Positions 12,805-25,021 are shown, counted from the first letter of the stretch. The stretch: 64,000 bases of DNA from Chrysomallon squamiferum (GCA_012295275.1 CM022665.1:38838795-38902794), one strand, 5' to 3'. Made by a program: numbers and translations. Notes: a model not told the origin generated them from the sequence alone.

Positions 12805-14442
12805 CTAATGGTCCGTCGCTCTTAAAATTTTTGAATCTCTGTTAGATTATCTCTACGATCCTTAAACATGCGCACTGTGTCCTGTAATCACAGATGTAAA
12901 ATGTGCTGAAAGCGTCGTTAATTAGACAGTTAAAGCGGTTTGTGGTGGTTACTCAGTCTTCCGTGCTTTTTTATTGACGGCAACAGGTAATGTTCGGCGT
13001 TGGAGATAGATAAGGATATAGATAGTAGCCGCGCCTCACACCTCGTTATACCACGAGACACGAATACACATGACTCTCGCAAATGTTCATGAATATTTAC
13101 GAAAGACAAAGCGAAACTTAAATACGAAAGACTTCGAAAAACGCACGATAAGATTTGGATTTTTAAAATAAATTAAATATTTAGTAATGAGAGAGTTTGG
13201 TGAAATTTCAGAAAGCATCAGATAAAAGGGGAATTAAAAGTGTCGTGTAAAGCAAAGTTGGAAAGGATTTAGTGTAAACGTGACCAAAGCTGAGCAATAC
13301 ACTGTGACTATGTCATTGTATAAAATACACAGTACTGCGTATGAAACAAGCCTGTTTATAAATGCATACGACATTCAAACAGACAGAAAAAAAAAGAGAA
13401 ACAGCGAAGGAGATAGAGATGATACATACATACATAGATAGATAGATAGATGGTGATAGAGATAGCAAGAGAGATAGACAGACAGACAGACTGACAGATA
13501 GATAGATAGATAGATAGATGAACAGATTGATGAAAGGTGCTTATATTCATACTTTACTCTCGAAATTAAAAATGAATAATATTAATAATTGTCTTTCAGT
13601 TAAAACAATTATATTTTGAAACAGAATAAGTGATCATGTATGTATGATACTGAATCATTGGTTTTATCTTAAACTCACGATATTTAATGTTTAATACCGG
13701 GTAGGTTTTTTTTAGAACACTTACTCAACGTGTTCCATTCATCTTTGTGTGTATTTGTTTATACATCTTTTATGAACATCTACAGGAATAACTATGTATG
13801 TGTGTATACGTGTGTGTGTGGGGGGGTATACGTGTGTGTGTGTCTATACGTGTGTGTGTGTTTGTATACGTATGTATGTATGCGGGCATATGTATGTATG
13901 ATTAATATTATGATTAGAATTAGTATATACTAAACTTTATAAACAAAAACACATTGTAATGAGATACACATTCAATACTAAATTACTTTGTTAAACTGCA
14001 TAATTATACTTCTTAGAAAGCAGACAAAATATTACTGATGATTCTCTCTTAATAATAATCATCATAATATATATTTCTATAAATTAACCAGCCATTGTTA
14101 TATATATCACATTTCCAACAAATAAATCAAGAAAAACATTACAAGAATTTCATTGGAAGAATGGGTGTTCATTCTGAAGCTCGTGAATCTGTATAATTAA
14201 TCATTTGTTTTAAATGTACACACATGTGACTATGACTGACATTAGTATAGAAAAATAATACTGTGTATTAATTCAATGCTTCTGGTTTCGACTGAATGCT
14301 TCTCGTTTCTATTGCGAGAATAGAAATATAAGCGATGCAAGGGAGATAACCATACCTTTTTTGTTTTGCTTCGCCAAAATTTAACGAACATTTGTTTATA
14401 ATGATGACGATGATCATGATCATGATGGTCATGATAATAAAA

Positions 14443-14500
<58 letters not shown>

Positions 14501-15262
14501 AGAAGTATCAACAGCAGCCGTAATAGCATATATACCTTTTAATTTCTAAATACCTTACACTAGTAGGATGACATTTTTACAAAAGAAACGATATATTAAT
14601 ACAACAATTGAAACAAAATGATGTAATTGTATTTTAGTAGTAAAACGCTTGTTTTCTTTTTTATTGTCGTTGTTACTACTACTGTTGCAGAGGATTTTAT
14701 TAGTACTATTATTACAACTACTGCAACGTCTACTGTTACTGCTAGTACTACTACTACTAATCCCACCATCATCACCGCCACCATCTCAACCACTATTTCT
14801 ACTACTATTACTGTTGATGCTGCTGCTACAGTTACTACCACAACCACTACTACCTCCATCAACACAATTATTATTATTACTTTTTTTATCTCTCTGTCCA
14901 TATAATAAATATTATATTATATTTATCTTTATGATTATTATTATTTATAATTTATTTGACTATAACATACTTATTTGCTTAGTAACTTGTTTATCTTGTA
15001 GCAGCAGGATTAGCAGTAGTCACAGTAACAAAAGCGATAGGAATAATGGATGTAGCATTGGTGATTGTAATACTGTTAATAGTAGCAGTGATGGTAATAT
15101 AGTGATAATAATAGTAGTAGTAGTAGTAATAGTAGTAGTAACTGCAGTAAGAGTAATACTTCATTGTGAAAGTAATATTTTTAAGCAGCATTTATTACAT
15201 AAATCTGCTAGAATATTAATTTTAAGTAGGTAAGTAAATAAATAAATAAATAAAATATTCCG
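12805..15262. repeat. Satellite unit 6
   Basis: Complete unit of 2458 bases. The GATA/GACA block is the shortest of the array. The simple TG tract is replaced by a compound tract with GGGGGGG and three TATACG interruptions (about 13,795-13,872). The ATT tract (about 14,445-14,500) is long. The palindrome at 13325-13342 has the same single change as in unit 4. The tail is type II. Confidence 0.95.
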
Positions 15263-15441
15263 CTAATGGTCCGTCGCAATTAAAATTTTTGAATCTCTGT
15301 TAGATTAACTCTACAATCCTTAAACATGCGCACTGTGTCCTGTAATCACAGATGTAAAATGAGCCGAAAGCGTCGTTAATTAGACAGTTAAAGCGGTTTG
15401 TGGTGGTTACTCAGTCTTCCGTGCTATTTTATTAACGGCAA
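15263..15441. repeat. Satellite, incomplete right unit and array edge
   Basis: Only the first 180 or so bases of a unit are present. Changes such as GTCGCAATTAAAA, ATGAGCCGAAAG and TTATTAACGG are not found in the inner units. Similarity ends after GGCAAC near 15,441, where other units continue AGGTAATGTTCGG. More divergence in a terminal copy is usual for a satellite edge. Confidence 0.9.
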
Positions 15442-15611
15442 CTTTTCTTAGAAATATTTTATTTTGATTTTATATTGTCATATTTGGAGTTATTTCCCTT
15501 AAATTGGAATTTTACTTCAAGAACAAAACACTGATTTTTATCTTTATTTTTAAAAAAAGTTAAAAAATTATTATATTCAAATTTCCTTTCTTCAAATACA
15601 GTTAAATATAT

Positions 15612-15646
<35 letters not shown>

Positions 15647-16776
15647 AAAGCTATCCAATTAAAAGACATCAATTATTATCACTGCATGATCGTAAGCAGG
15701 ATCAAACCCGTCGTTCGAGGTTCGTTAAAAGAAACTTGTGCCCGCAGCTTCTTCATGAAACACAAGCCCGGAAAGCAGATATCTGTTTAAAAAAACGTGC
15801 TGCTCTTGTATAATTCAAAGCGTAGTGATTCACACAGATTTGGCAATTAATACAAATTTTGCGCTTGTGTTTTGAAAAGACATTTCCACAATTACCTATT
15901 ACCCTAGTGATTTAGTTAAAATGATGTGTGTGCTATAATTCAGTCATCAGAGAACCCGGCTACTGCGTCACTGGTCTCAGGATAATTCCACCTCCGTGCG
16001 CCAAACGGGCTATTTTTCCGTTTTGTTTGGTGTCTAAAAACTTATTTATCAAAGGAAGTTATTATTCATACAGAAAATATTTTCGCTGGTAACATAAAAA
16101 AAAAAAAAATTACCCAAAATTGTAGATATCGTGTTCTTCTTATCTTCATATCTCTATCATCTTTGATCATTTACATCAAGCTTCATAACCGTATATTTAA
16201 AATATTTTAAACATGTCGTTAAAATAATCCTTCGAGCAGCATGGTGATACTGTTAGAGGTAAAGCTGAGAATGATGAACTGACTTGTTCTTTGTCGCAGT
16301 AATTACTAATCAAGCTTAATATAATATTTAACAACAACAACATCAACAACAATAATAACAATAATAATAATAATAATAATAATAATAATTTTTAAATCTC
16401 GTAAATTTTATAAATTTCTTAATTTGTGAAGTTCCACTGAATAAAGGAAAAATATTCATCACAGAAAGATTGCATAAATATTAAATGAATAAAATTAATC
16501 AGAAACTTTTATTACGCAGCTGTTAAATCTCTCCCAATAACAATAATACAGGAATACGCACTCTTAGAGAAAAGAAAAACTATGTATATTCTTCTGTGAT
16601 TACACTGTATTAGGCATATTGTGTTTAATAATGAAACTCAGTCTGGAAAGAAATTTGTTATGGCTAATTATAGGCAGTTATTTCCCTTTGACCTTTCAAA
16701 CTGAATAACATTTTGCTCTATCAGTTTAGTTTTTTTTTTTTTTTTATTATTATTATTCTATTTTTTAAATCATTTT

Positions 16777-16777
<1 letters not shown>
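15442..16777. other. Non-coding flank right of satellite
   Basis: No gene seen. It holds a 29-base poly(A) at 15,616-15,644, a balanced-composition island at about 15,660-16,030, an ACA/AAT triplet run at 16,331-16,389 and a T tract near 16,730. Confidence 0.6.

Positions 16778-16837
<60 letters not shown>
16778..16837. repeat. (CT)30 microsatellite
   Basis: Uninterrupted CT dinucleotides for 60 bases, preceded by T-rich and ATT repeats. Confidence 0.99.
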
Positions 16838-16840
<3 letters not shown>

Positions 16841-18046
16841 TATATACACACCCACGCATATATGTCTACAATACCTCGATTTTTGTTTTCTGCCTTATTT
16901 CATTTTCGTTCATTTTTTAAAATCAGCTGATAAAATTTATGCTGATTTAAACTGAAAATTATAAATAATTAAAAGAACATTTTCCCTAAGTTTATTTCTC
17001 TGAAATATTTAAAGATATTATTTTTATTTTATTTTCTCATTTGTGCCAGTTTGTCAGACCTTTCTCTTCTGTAGCTGAATTATTTATTTCTGTATATGCT
17101 CATGTGTGTGTATATATGTGCAAATGCCTGTCGGTCCGTCTCCTCAACTTTAATAATATCCCAATTCCATATAATTATTTTTGTAAAAAAATGTAAAATT
17201 ATTAAACCAGATGGCATCAGTATCAAGTAATCATTTCCAAAAATAATCCTTTCCGAGTACATGTAATTAGATTACAAGTTGTTTTTTATTTTCCACACTA
17301 TCCATATCTCTTTATTATAATCCACAATTCGTATCACTTCAACATATTCATTTTACAAATTCATTGTTTGTTTTTACCTAACCTCAAGGAGCCGTAAAAT
17401 CCGCTAAGTGTTAACATATTGCCTTCAAACTCGCATCCCGCAAACTTTCGCTGTTAGTATTAGGAAAACAATATCTTAGTGAGCGGCTATGAATATTCAT
17501 AAGTGTACACACTGATGTTTTGATTGATAATCCATCAGGTGAGTGCTAATCCGCTTATAATGCATGTTGTCGTAATTTGTCGACATTATCATAAGATTAC
17601 ATAGTGTCAACAAAAACGGTAAACACTCGTGAACATGTGTCATGGCGGCGTTCCATATGTTATCAGACAACGATTTTTGTCTTGAAGTTTGATTTCATTA
17701 TTGTTGTTTCTGATCTTCATGATCGTCATTATAATGATGATGATGATGATGATAAAATAATCATATTTTATAGTTGAACAGTTTAGTCTCCTGTTATTCC
17801 ATTTCCACTGTATATTATTATTTTTTTGCTTGTAAGTTACTGGCTGCTTTTGTTTTTTTTTTTTTTTTAAATCTGATTGCTCCTTCATTCATCCGAATAT
17901 TTTATTAATTTTTTTTTAATACAACTTTTTTTATTTATTTATTTATTTATTTACTTATTTATTTATTTTATATTTTTATGTCACAAATTATTATTTTCTA
18001 TCTTGAATGAGAGAAAATGTACATTTATAGCACATAAACACTTCTT

Positions 18047-18077
<31 letters not shown>

Positions 18078-18655
18078 CTATGCATAAAAAAAAAAATAAT
18101 AATAATAATAAAAATACAAACTGAAATTTTAAAAATGAAAATGAAAACATATCAAAGTAGATCAATCAAACATTAATAACCTTTCTCTTTAGCCTACTTC
18201 CCAATCTAAGCGACGCAAAAAAACACGGAGGAAACTACAAAGGGAAGAAGATATGATATTGCGTCTAAACACCGGACCATAGCACATAAACAACCAAAGC
18301 TGTAGCCGCTCTGCGATAAAAACAGCCACGCGACGGTAAAACGATATGACACAAACACACGTGTATAATGCCTAATATGACACGTCCTGTCAAACGGGAT
18401 TTTGTGGTCCTTTGCGAGGTTTTGCAAACGCCGCGTGCGTCAGTAACGTTGACAGGTTATCTGAGGCCTTACCCAGCTTGAGCGACGTTTACCGCGACGT
18501 TGTCGTCGTGTCCATATAAAACAAAAGCAGATGATTTTTCAGACAAAACAAACAGAGCTATATTGTGTTTCCTTTCTTATCTGTTTTAGCGCATCTGTCA
18601 CTAAAATGTAGTAATTAAGAGAGAAAATTATCTTTCGCCCCGAACAGCACTGAAT
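16838..18655. other. Non-coding, no gene recognised
   Basis: Mixed AT-rich sequence with a balanced island at about 17,380-17,650 that contains the 14-base palindrome TATGAATATTCATA at 17,488-17,501. A (TTTA)n run lies at 17,927-17,970. ATT and AAT runs facing each other at 18,048-18,113 could form a hairpin. A second balanced island lies at about 18,205-18,540. Short open frames here show no recognisable motif. Confidence 0.6.
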
Positions 18656-18659
18656 GTTG

Positions 18660-18870
18660 GTTAATACGTTCTACTGTACTGTACAGTACTGTGTGTTATT
18701 GTACTGTTTTCTTTTGTACTGTATAATGTTGTTCTATACTGTATATTACTGTATGGTATTGCATTGTGTTGTATTGTACTGTACTGTATTTTTACTGTAC
18801 TGTCTGATATTGTATTGTGTTGTTGCATTGTGTTGTGTTGTATTGTATTGCATCATTTCATATCATTTTT
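18660..18870. repeat. Degenerate TACTG/TATTG pentamer repeat
   Basis: About 200 bases built from five-base steps such as TACTG, TATTG and TGTTG, with many substitutions. The register drifts, so this looks like an old, decayed pentanucleotide array. The Cys/Leu/Tyr-rich frame it creates is an artefact of the repeat. Confidence 0.85.
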
Positions 18871-20190
18871 ATTATTTTGTGCTTGCTGTATTTTACTGAT
18901 CTTTATTATATTAGAATGGAAATGAAACTAAATATAATGTCTTTACATATATACCTGGTTCTTTGTTTGTCTGTTATGTTATATAATAACATACGCAGAC
19001 ATATATGGATAAACTTAAACAAGATTTACATTGTTTTGTATGCGATAGATTTTTCCAGCACTTTAATTAATCTTTAATTTACTGAAATTTGTTACGGCCT
19101 GAATTGGTGCTTTTTTTAAGTATGTTTCATGCACTGTCTCTTTTTTTTTTTTTTTTTTTTTTTTTTTCATATTAGAAAATAAAGAGAAATGAAAAGCACA
19201 TGTAAAATATATATATATATATATATTCTTAGAATGTATTATAATTAAAAATATTTTATTTAAATTCAGAAAAATGAAAATTAATAAGATCAGACTGCGT
19301 GACTAATAATTAGACAGTCAGACAGGTAGGTATGTAGGAAAGCAAACAGAGAAATATTATAAAATGAAACGCAGTCTGACAGACTGAAAAAAAAAAAGAC
19401 AAAAAAAAAAAAGATGAAGAATTTTAAGCAGACCAAGTAATTATCCTGAAACAATATCGATACATAACAAGACAACTTGAGCAGAAAAGTTGTTCCACAT
19501 ACGCACGCGCTTGCGAAAATCACATAATAGGATAGTTACTCGGCTTTTTTTTTTTTTTCTACATGGGTGGTTAGAACCAATCTTCTCCTGTACTCTTATT
19601 ACTTCTCTGTCTTCTGTTGGAGCGCGGCGTCCACACGTGAATGGTTCGTTTGTGTTTTAGATTTTTTAATACACGGCAATAACTCGATGTTTGACAAACA
19701 AAAACATCCACTCTTATGTTCTGTTGTGAGTTGTGATTTGCCATTGAGGCGAGTGACACGACGTTAAATTCTCGACTCCCAAATCTGTCACTTCAGACTC
19801 TCATCACTTCTCCCGTTCCCGCCTCTTCAAGTTGGAAAAAGAGTCCCACCACCATTACTCCCTTTGACAGTCTTCTAAAACGATCTGTTATCACGAGTAA
19901 AAGTTGAATGGCGAAAATCACGAAATCCAACTAATTGCTCTCTCGAGTATCTTTATGATGCCGTCTCCTAAATGAACTCCTTTCTTTGGCCCTCTATCGG
20001 ATCCTTCTCGAGGAGCATGTACGTTCGTCTCGGTGACAGAAGGCCATACAGCTGCCTGCAATTCGTGTGACCCTCGTTATTCAGCGGAGAAAAAAAAAAT
20101 TAAGAAAGAAAAAAGAAAATTCGAAAGCAAATCGACGATGTAGGTCCTCTCCAAACATAAAGCAAATAATTTCTACACCGGTCGCAGAAA
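18871..20190. other. Non-coding, no gene recognised
   Basis: Contains a 27-base T tract at about 19,140-19,167, a TA run near 19,207-19,226 and a balanced island at about 19,560-20,080 with no recognisable coding motif on either strand. Confidence 0.6.
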
Positions 20191-20192
20191 GA

Positions 20193-20197
<5 letters not shown>

Positions 20198-20223
<26 letters not shown>

Positions 20224-20247
20224 CTCTCCTTTTTCTTTTCTTCATCT

Positions 20248-20278
<31 letters not shown>

Positions 20279-20313
20279 CTGTCTTAAAACTTTTTTTTTT
20301 TTTTTTTTTATCT
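20198..20313. repeat. Three consecutive poly(T) tracts
   Basis: T runs at about 20,198-20,223, 20,250-20,278 and 20,291-20,309, separated by short CT-rich spacers. Confidence 0.97.
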
Positions 20314-20999
20314 GATGCCGTCGTATCCCGTACACTGTCGTTTCTATCGGTGTGTCACCGTCGGTCGTATAAGGGAGAGAAATGTTTTGATTAAGATTTT
20401 AGGTTATGCCCCCTTTGTTGCTTATTTGCAAACAGTGTGACATGTTTAAACATGGCGCCTGAATAAGAAGGGTGTAGTGACTATACACGGTGTTTACTAG
20501 GCGACTACACCAGGTGTTTAGCAAATTGTTACTTTTCTCCTCTATTTGCACAAACTGTTTGCACGGCCAATAAGGGAAAGGATATATCTGAATAGCAGTA
20601 ACAGCGAGTCTTTTTCTAGACCCAGTCTTAAACGATTGTGTACAATTGGAGACTTTCTATTTCTGTAATTTATTTCTTTTACCTCTCGTCACAATTATTT
20701 TATTTTATTTTTTTCAGTGTTGTTATGTACGCTCGCGTTCAACTTGTGCAGATTTCATACAGTCTGTTGTTGACAGTTATTTAAGTCAATTAAATGCATA
20801 CATATTTTTCAAATCGCATTGTATGATTACACGTGTCTGCAGTGAATGTTTGACACGTGTTAAAGCACGTTTGTTAAACACTTCATATCGTCTGTTACAT
20901 CCACAGTGCACACAGAATAATCTGTCTTTTACTATTTAGTTTTAAAATTATCTCTTGTCTATATTTACTTATTTAATATTTACTGTCTGGTTATTATTG
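20314..20999. other. Balanced-composition island, no gene recognised
   Basis: Higher-complexity sequence containing the 14-base palindrome CATGTTTAAACATG at 20,441-20,454 and GTGTTTACTAGG/GTGTTTAGC near-repeats at 20,490-20,525. A frame of about 97 codons at 20,646-20,939 has no ATG at its 5' end and no recognisable domain. Confidence 0.5.
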
Positions 21000-21015
21000 T
21001 TGTTGTTGTTGTTGC

Positions 21016-21067
<52 letters not shown>

Positions 21068-21155
21068 GGTTTAGTATTATTATTGTTTTTATTATTTTAT
21101 TTCTGTTTTATTTTATTGTTCGTTTGGTTTGGTTTTATTTATTTTAATTTTATTT

Positions 21156-21198
<43 letters not shown>

Positions 21199-21369
21199 CC
21201 TGTCTACCTATCTATTAATCTATTAATCTATCTAAAAATTAACGTATGTTATTTTAGTTTTATTTATAACGTTTTTCACACATATTCATATTTTATATTG
21301 TTTACTGAAACTCATGTATAATACGTTTTCTCATAAAGAAAAGAAAAATTAGTAATAAGACATTGATTT

Positions 21370-21424
<55 letters not shown>

Positions 21425-21431
21425 TATATTT
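21000..21431. repeat. Cluster of TTG/TTA, TATC and TTTA microsatellites
   Basis: TTG then TTA repeats at 21,000-21,066, TATC repeats decaying to TATTAATC at about 21,156-21,233, and (TTTA)n at 21,368-21,431. Confidence 0.97.
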
Positions 21432-21599
21432 AGTTTAACAATAATCGTGTAACTGAAATATTCTATTTATCATTTAGCATGAAATACTAAATATTTAACT
21501 GCTATCATTAAAACTAAAGTATTTAGTTCAAAATCAAGAATGCTATAATGTTCTAATTAGCGGATCGTTTTGGACAGAAGTTATTATTATAATTATTTT

Positions 21600-21968
21600 T
21601 TTTTTCCAGTCTCTGCCAACCTCATCACAAATTCTGAACGCTCACAGAACCAGAACGACTTGGTGAAGTGGATTTTGTTTCCGATGTGATATTGCATCAC
21701 TGATAACCCTCTGCGAAGCTAGTTAACGTCATTGAAGTCTTGTCGTGTTCACTTCTGTGAAGATGAAGGAAGAGTTGGAGAAGAGGAGGAAAAAAAAAAA
21801 AAAAAAAAACTTCATTAGAGCCGTATCACTGACACAAGTTGAGACCAATTTCAGTGCAACGTTTTGAAGCGTTCATTAGAACCATATACATTCTGATAGC
21901 TAAGTGCTCTCCGTGTCCGGAGTCGTTATAAAGCACCTTCTTGATGTCTTAGTCCTCCAAGTGGTTGT
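21600..21968. other. Balanced island next to tandem repeat
   Basis: No recognised gene. It has unusually even base composition for this window and a 19-base poly(A) near 21,790. Phrases such as GAAGATGAAGGAAGAG resemble text inside the adjoining degenerate repeat, so the repeat may begin earlier than I marked it. Confidence 0.45.
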
Positions 21969-22490
21969 CCAGTTGCTTCCTGGACGCTGAACCCTCTCGC
22001 AGATGGACCCGAGACTAATAAGAACCTTTCGTGTGTCATCGATATTGTTTTCGGGAAGCTAAGGAGACAGCAAAAGTGCTTTTGAGACGGCCAACACTAA
22101 ATATAGTCCGAGTGAGTTGCTTCGGCCCCAGCTGGATACGTGTGTGTCCAGCAACTCCGTGGACAGGAAGGACCTCTTCGGACCGGATTGAGAGGCTAAT
22201 AACGAACTCTTGGGTGTCAATACTATTGTTTTCGAGCACCTCTAAGTCTATGATTGAAAAATTGTACAACGGCAAAGCTCTTTTGAAACGGGAGAAGCTG
22301 AAGAAGGCGACGTCACGGGAGCAGATGGTACGAGAGAGCGAGATGACGCTGTCGTCGTGATGAACGTGTCATCGCGAAAAACACGGGGGTCCTTCTTCAG
22401 TGTCACAGTTGATGTCTTGCGAGGATCAGACGACTAATGAGTTGCCTGTGTGCGAACTAAGCCGATGCCATTCACCAACACGATGGCCCG
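21969..22490. repeat. Degenerate tandem repeat, unit about 180 bp
   Basis: Two diverged copies are visible. TCCAGTTGCTTCCTGGAC, then ACTAATAAGAACC, then TATTGTTTTCGGG at 21,969-22,056 corresponds to TCCAGCAACTCCGTGGAC, then GCTAATAACGAAC, then TATTGTTTTCGAG at 22,147-22,236. CAAAAGTGCTTTTGAGACGG and CAAAGCTCTTTTGAAACGG continue the match. A partial third copy starts near 22,395 (GACGACTAATGAG). A 109-codon frame spans the repeat at 22,031-22,360, but it has no recognisable domain. Confidence 0.6.
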
Positions 22491-22742
22491 ATTTTTTTTT
22501 TTTTTTTTTTTTTTAATAATTCGTAATATTACACCGATCTCTTATGGTTTTTTTTTTTTTTTTTTAAATATCTGAAATTAGGTCTTGGGTAACAGTTAAA
22601 AGATAAAATATCGTTCATGTTCATTATTAATTTTCTATCGCTCAAGTTGGTCCAAGTTTAAGGCTAAGTAATGATGTTAACATTAATGGGTTATTTAAAG
22701 AATAAAATGATAATCAATTTTTTTTTAAAAACTTGAAATTAT

Positions 22743-22744
<2 letters not shown>
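22491..22744. other. T tracts and AT-rich DNA
   Basis: Poly(T) at about 22,493-22,514 and 22,550-22,565, then AT-rich sequence. No gene seen. Confidence 0.6.

Positions 22745-22814
<70 letters not shown>
22745..22814. repeat. (CT)35 microsatellite
   Basis: Uninterrupted CT for 70 bases, in the same strand orientation as the CT arrays at 16.8 and 31.5 kb. Confidence 0.99.
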
Positions 22815-22817
<3 letters not shown>

Positions 22818-24642
22818 AAATTTTGTCCATATTTATTCTATAACATTTTGTTAAAACGTATAATTATGTGTATTAAAATATCACTTCAAATAATAGGATT
22901 CTTATTGATTTGTATAATCACGCTTTATTTTATATTAAAGGAAAGAAAAATATTCATTGTTCAGTTATCAGTTCATTAACCCTTTAAGATTAATGTTTCC
23001 TATTTACATTTACCCATTCAATCACGCATACATTTATTTATTTATTTATTTATTTATTTACTTATTTATTTACTTTCCCGATCTTTATTGTTCGTGTGAC
23101 CTAAATAAAACTAATGGCAGTAATCTGAGATAATTATTGCTATTAAAGTATCGTCAGCTCTTGTAATAATCTGACAGATGACGCTGCTGCGTTTTGTCAA
23201 TTATCTGATACTGTGGTTAGCACTCGTTTATCGAATGACGTTTTCCACAATGACGGGGTATCAGCAGGGGTGAGGCTGGTTCTCTTCAAAAAAGGGAGGA
23301 TTGTTACAAACGGACGAACGAGACACACGTGGTTTCAATGCACGTGGGAGTGTTTCGGCGAACCCCGCCGGTGAGGGCATCAAACAGTGTCCACCTAACA
23401 CCTCGTTATCGACTTTTTCCGCAGTTCCGTATTATCCCAGTTTTAAATCGGTTCAATTATTGAGTCCGGTCATTAACTACAACACGTCTGTTTCTTTGGT
23501 TACTCGGTATCTTTTAGCTATTAAACGGGGCGTGAAACATATTGGTCAGTTTAATTGGTGTCTTGCTGAATAGCTGTCCACACCTGTGGTTTGACCATTG
23601 ATGATGGACAATGAGTCAAATGGACGATGGTCAGTCAGCTCTGGTTGGTTGATTTCAGATTCATTTTCATACTGGATACATACGTAGACACATAGCGAGA
23701 CAGACCAATACGCAAACACTCGCAAACATGTACACATTTAATGCGAACTTCATTTAAACAACATAGTTTCACGTTCTTTTTCTGTTGTTTTTGTTGTTGT
23801 TGTTGTTACTACAACTACTAATACTATTAATACTAATACTAAAATTACTACTATTACTACTACTACTATTTTTATTTTCATCACTATCATCCTCATTATC
23901 ATTATTATTATCTAAAAGATATTTTGGGATTCGTTATTATAATTTTTTCTTTTTTCTTTTGATAACGCAATTCAAAAGAAAAAATTAATTATTAATTTCA
24001 TCTTTATAATTTAAAAAGTATATTTCCCTTTTCAAGTTTAATATTATTTTGTTTGTTTAAGTTTCATTGTTATTTTTTATCTTTTCACCTTCAGTTATTA
24101 TTTTTGATCCTGTGAATCATGTATGACCTAAAAACAACTAAATGAATTAAAAGAAGTAAAAAAAAATAAAGTTTTTTTTCTGTTTTGTAATTATTTTATT
24201 TTTAATTTTGATATTTTAAAATTTTATTATGATTTTGATGCTGTGAATCTTAATTAAACAACCACTACAATTTCGATGTCAAATTAATTTAGTTATAATT
24301 TTGATCCTTTAAATTTCATTATTATTTTGTTCAATTTTATCGTTTGAATTTAATTATTAGTTTCATTCTTTGAATTATATTACAAAAATGGTAAGAGACA
24401 ATTAAAATAATAATAATTATTATTATTATTCATATTATTAAAATTTTTTTTTTGATGACACTATAGAGATCCTTTAAATTTTATTTAAAAAAATAATAAA
24501 AATTTGTCTTTTACCATTTTTATTATTCTCTTTTGATCCTGTCGAACGCCAGCATTAATTTTTATCATTTCAATTTTGATACTTTTTTGATTCTTTGTAT
24601 TTCGTTACAGTGAAGTCCTACGTGACCTAAAACTGACCAGTA

Positions 24643-24643
<1 letters not shown>
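22815..24643. other. Non-coding, no gene recognised
   Basis: A (TTTA)n run lies near 23,033-23,075. A balanced island at about 23,150-23,740 includes two CACGTG sites at 23,326-23,331 and 23,341-23,346 and an open frame of about 90 codons that lacks an initial ATG. TTG/ACT triplets lie at 23,785-23,912. Long AT-rich text follows to 24,600. Confidence 0.55.
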
Positions 24644-24686
<43 letters not shown>

Positions 24687-24687
24687 C
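24644..24687. repeat. (AC)n microsatellite
   Basis: Uninterrupted CA/AC dinucleotides for about 44 bases inside a balanced island (24,600-24,960). Confidence 0.98.
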
Positions 24688-24986
24688 CACACAGAGAAGA
24701 AGCACCGCAGTGAGTTAAAATTGATCTAATTACCGCACGGACACTAGCCCATGGCTCGACGCGGTACACGTGTGTCTCAGTCAGGGCTAAACTCTGATGG
24801 TTAATGCGGTATGAAGCAAATGTCTTCCACCAGCACATCTCAGTCGCTCTGGGCAGTCTCCGATACAACCAGGCTTTTGTGGAGAGAACTAACAGCAAAC
24901 ATATCGGCTTGAATGAATACGTTGTTAGTGTAACAAGCTTAGTTTAACCGCGATACTGAAACATGGCGTGAAATTCCTTCAGATTT

Positions 24987-25021
<35 letters not shown>

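Larger units (their letters stand above)
1..15441. repeat. Macrosatellite array, unit about 2.45 kb
   Basis: The core containing CCGCTAATGGTCC recurs at 471, 2896, 5350, 7829, 10260, 12805 and 15263. This gives unit lengths of 2425, 2454, 2479, 2431, 2545 and 2458 bases. All units run in the same direction and are nearly identical outside their microsatellites. Base 1 corresponds to about base 2423, so the window opens inside a unit and the array continues to the left. The right edge is where the repeat text stops, near 15,441. In unit order the parts are a conserved core of about 550 bases, a GATA/GACA block, a middle part ending in a TG tract, an ATT tract, and an ACT/AGT-rich tail ending in (TAAA)n. 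No transposase, reverse transcriptase, rRNA, tRNA or snRNA motif was recognised in the unit. Confidence 0.97.

Noticed and set aside
1-15441. CRISPR array or prokaryotic mobile island as explanation of the regular repeats
   Set aside because: Repeats are kilobase-sized and contiguous, without short repeat-spacer structure or cas genes, and the DNA is eukaryotic in character.
15690-15735. Possible tRNA-like B box near CGTTCGAGGTTCG
   Set aside because: The B-box consensus is not met on either strand and no A box or cloverleaf fits around it.
22031-22360. 109-codon plus-strand frame
   Set aside because: It crosses a degenerate tandem repeat, has no recognisable domain, and a minus frame overlaps it.
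23205-23225. Resemblance to the miR-34 family (CTGTGGTTAGC)
   Set aside because: The seed region does not match and no precursor hairpin is visible.
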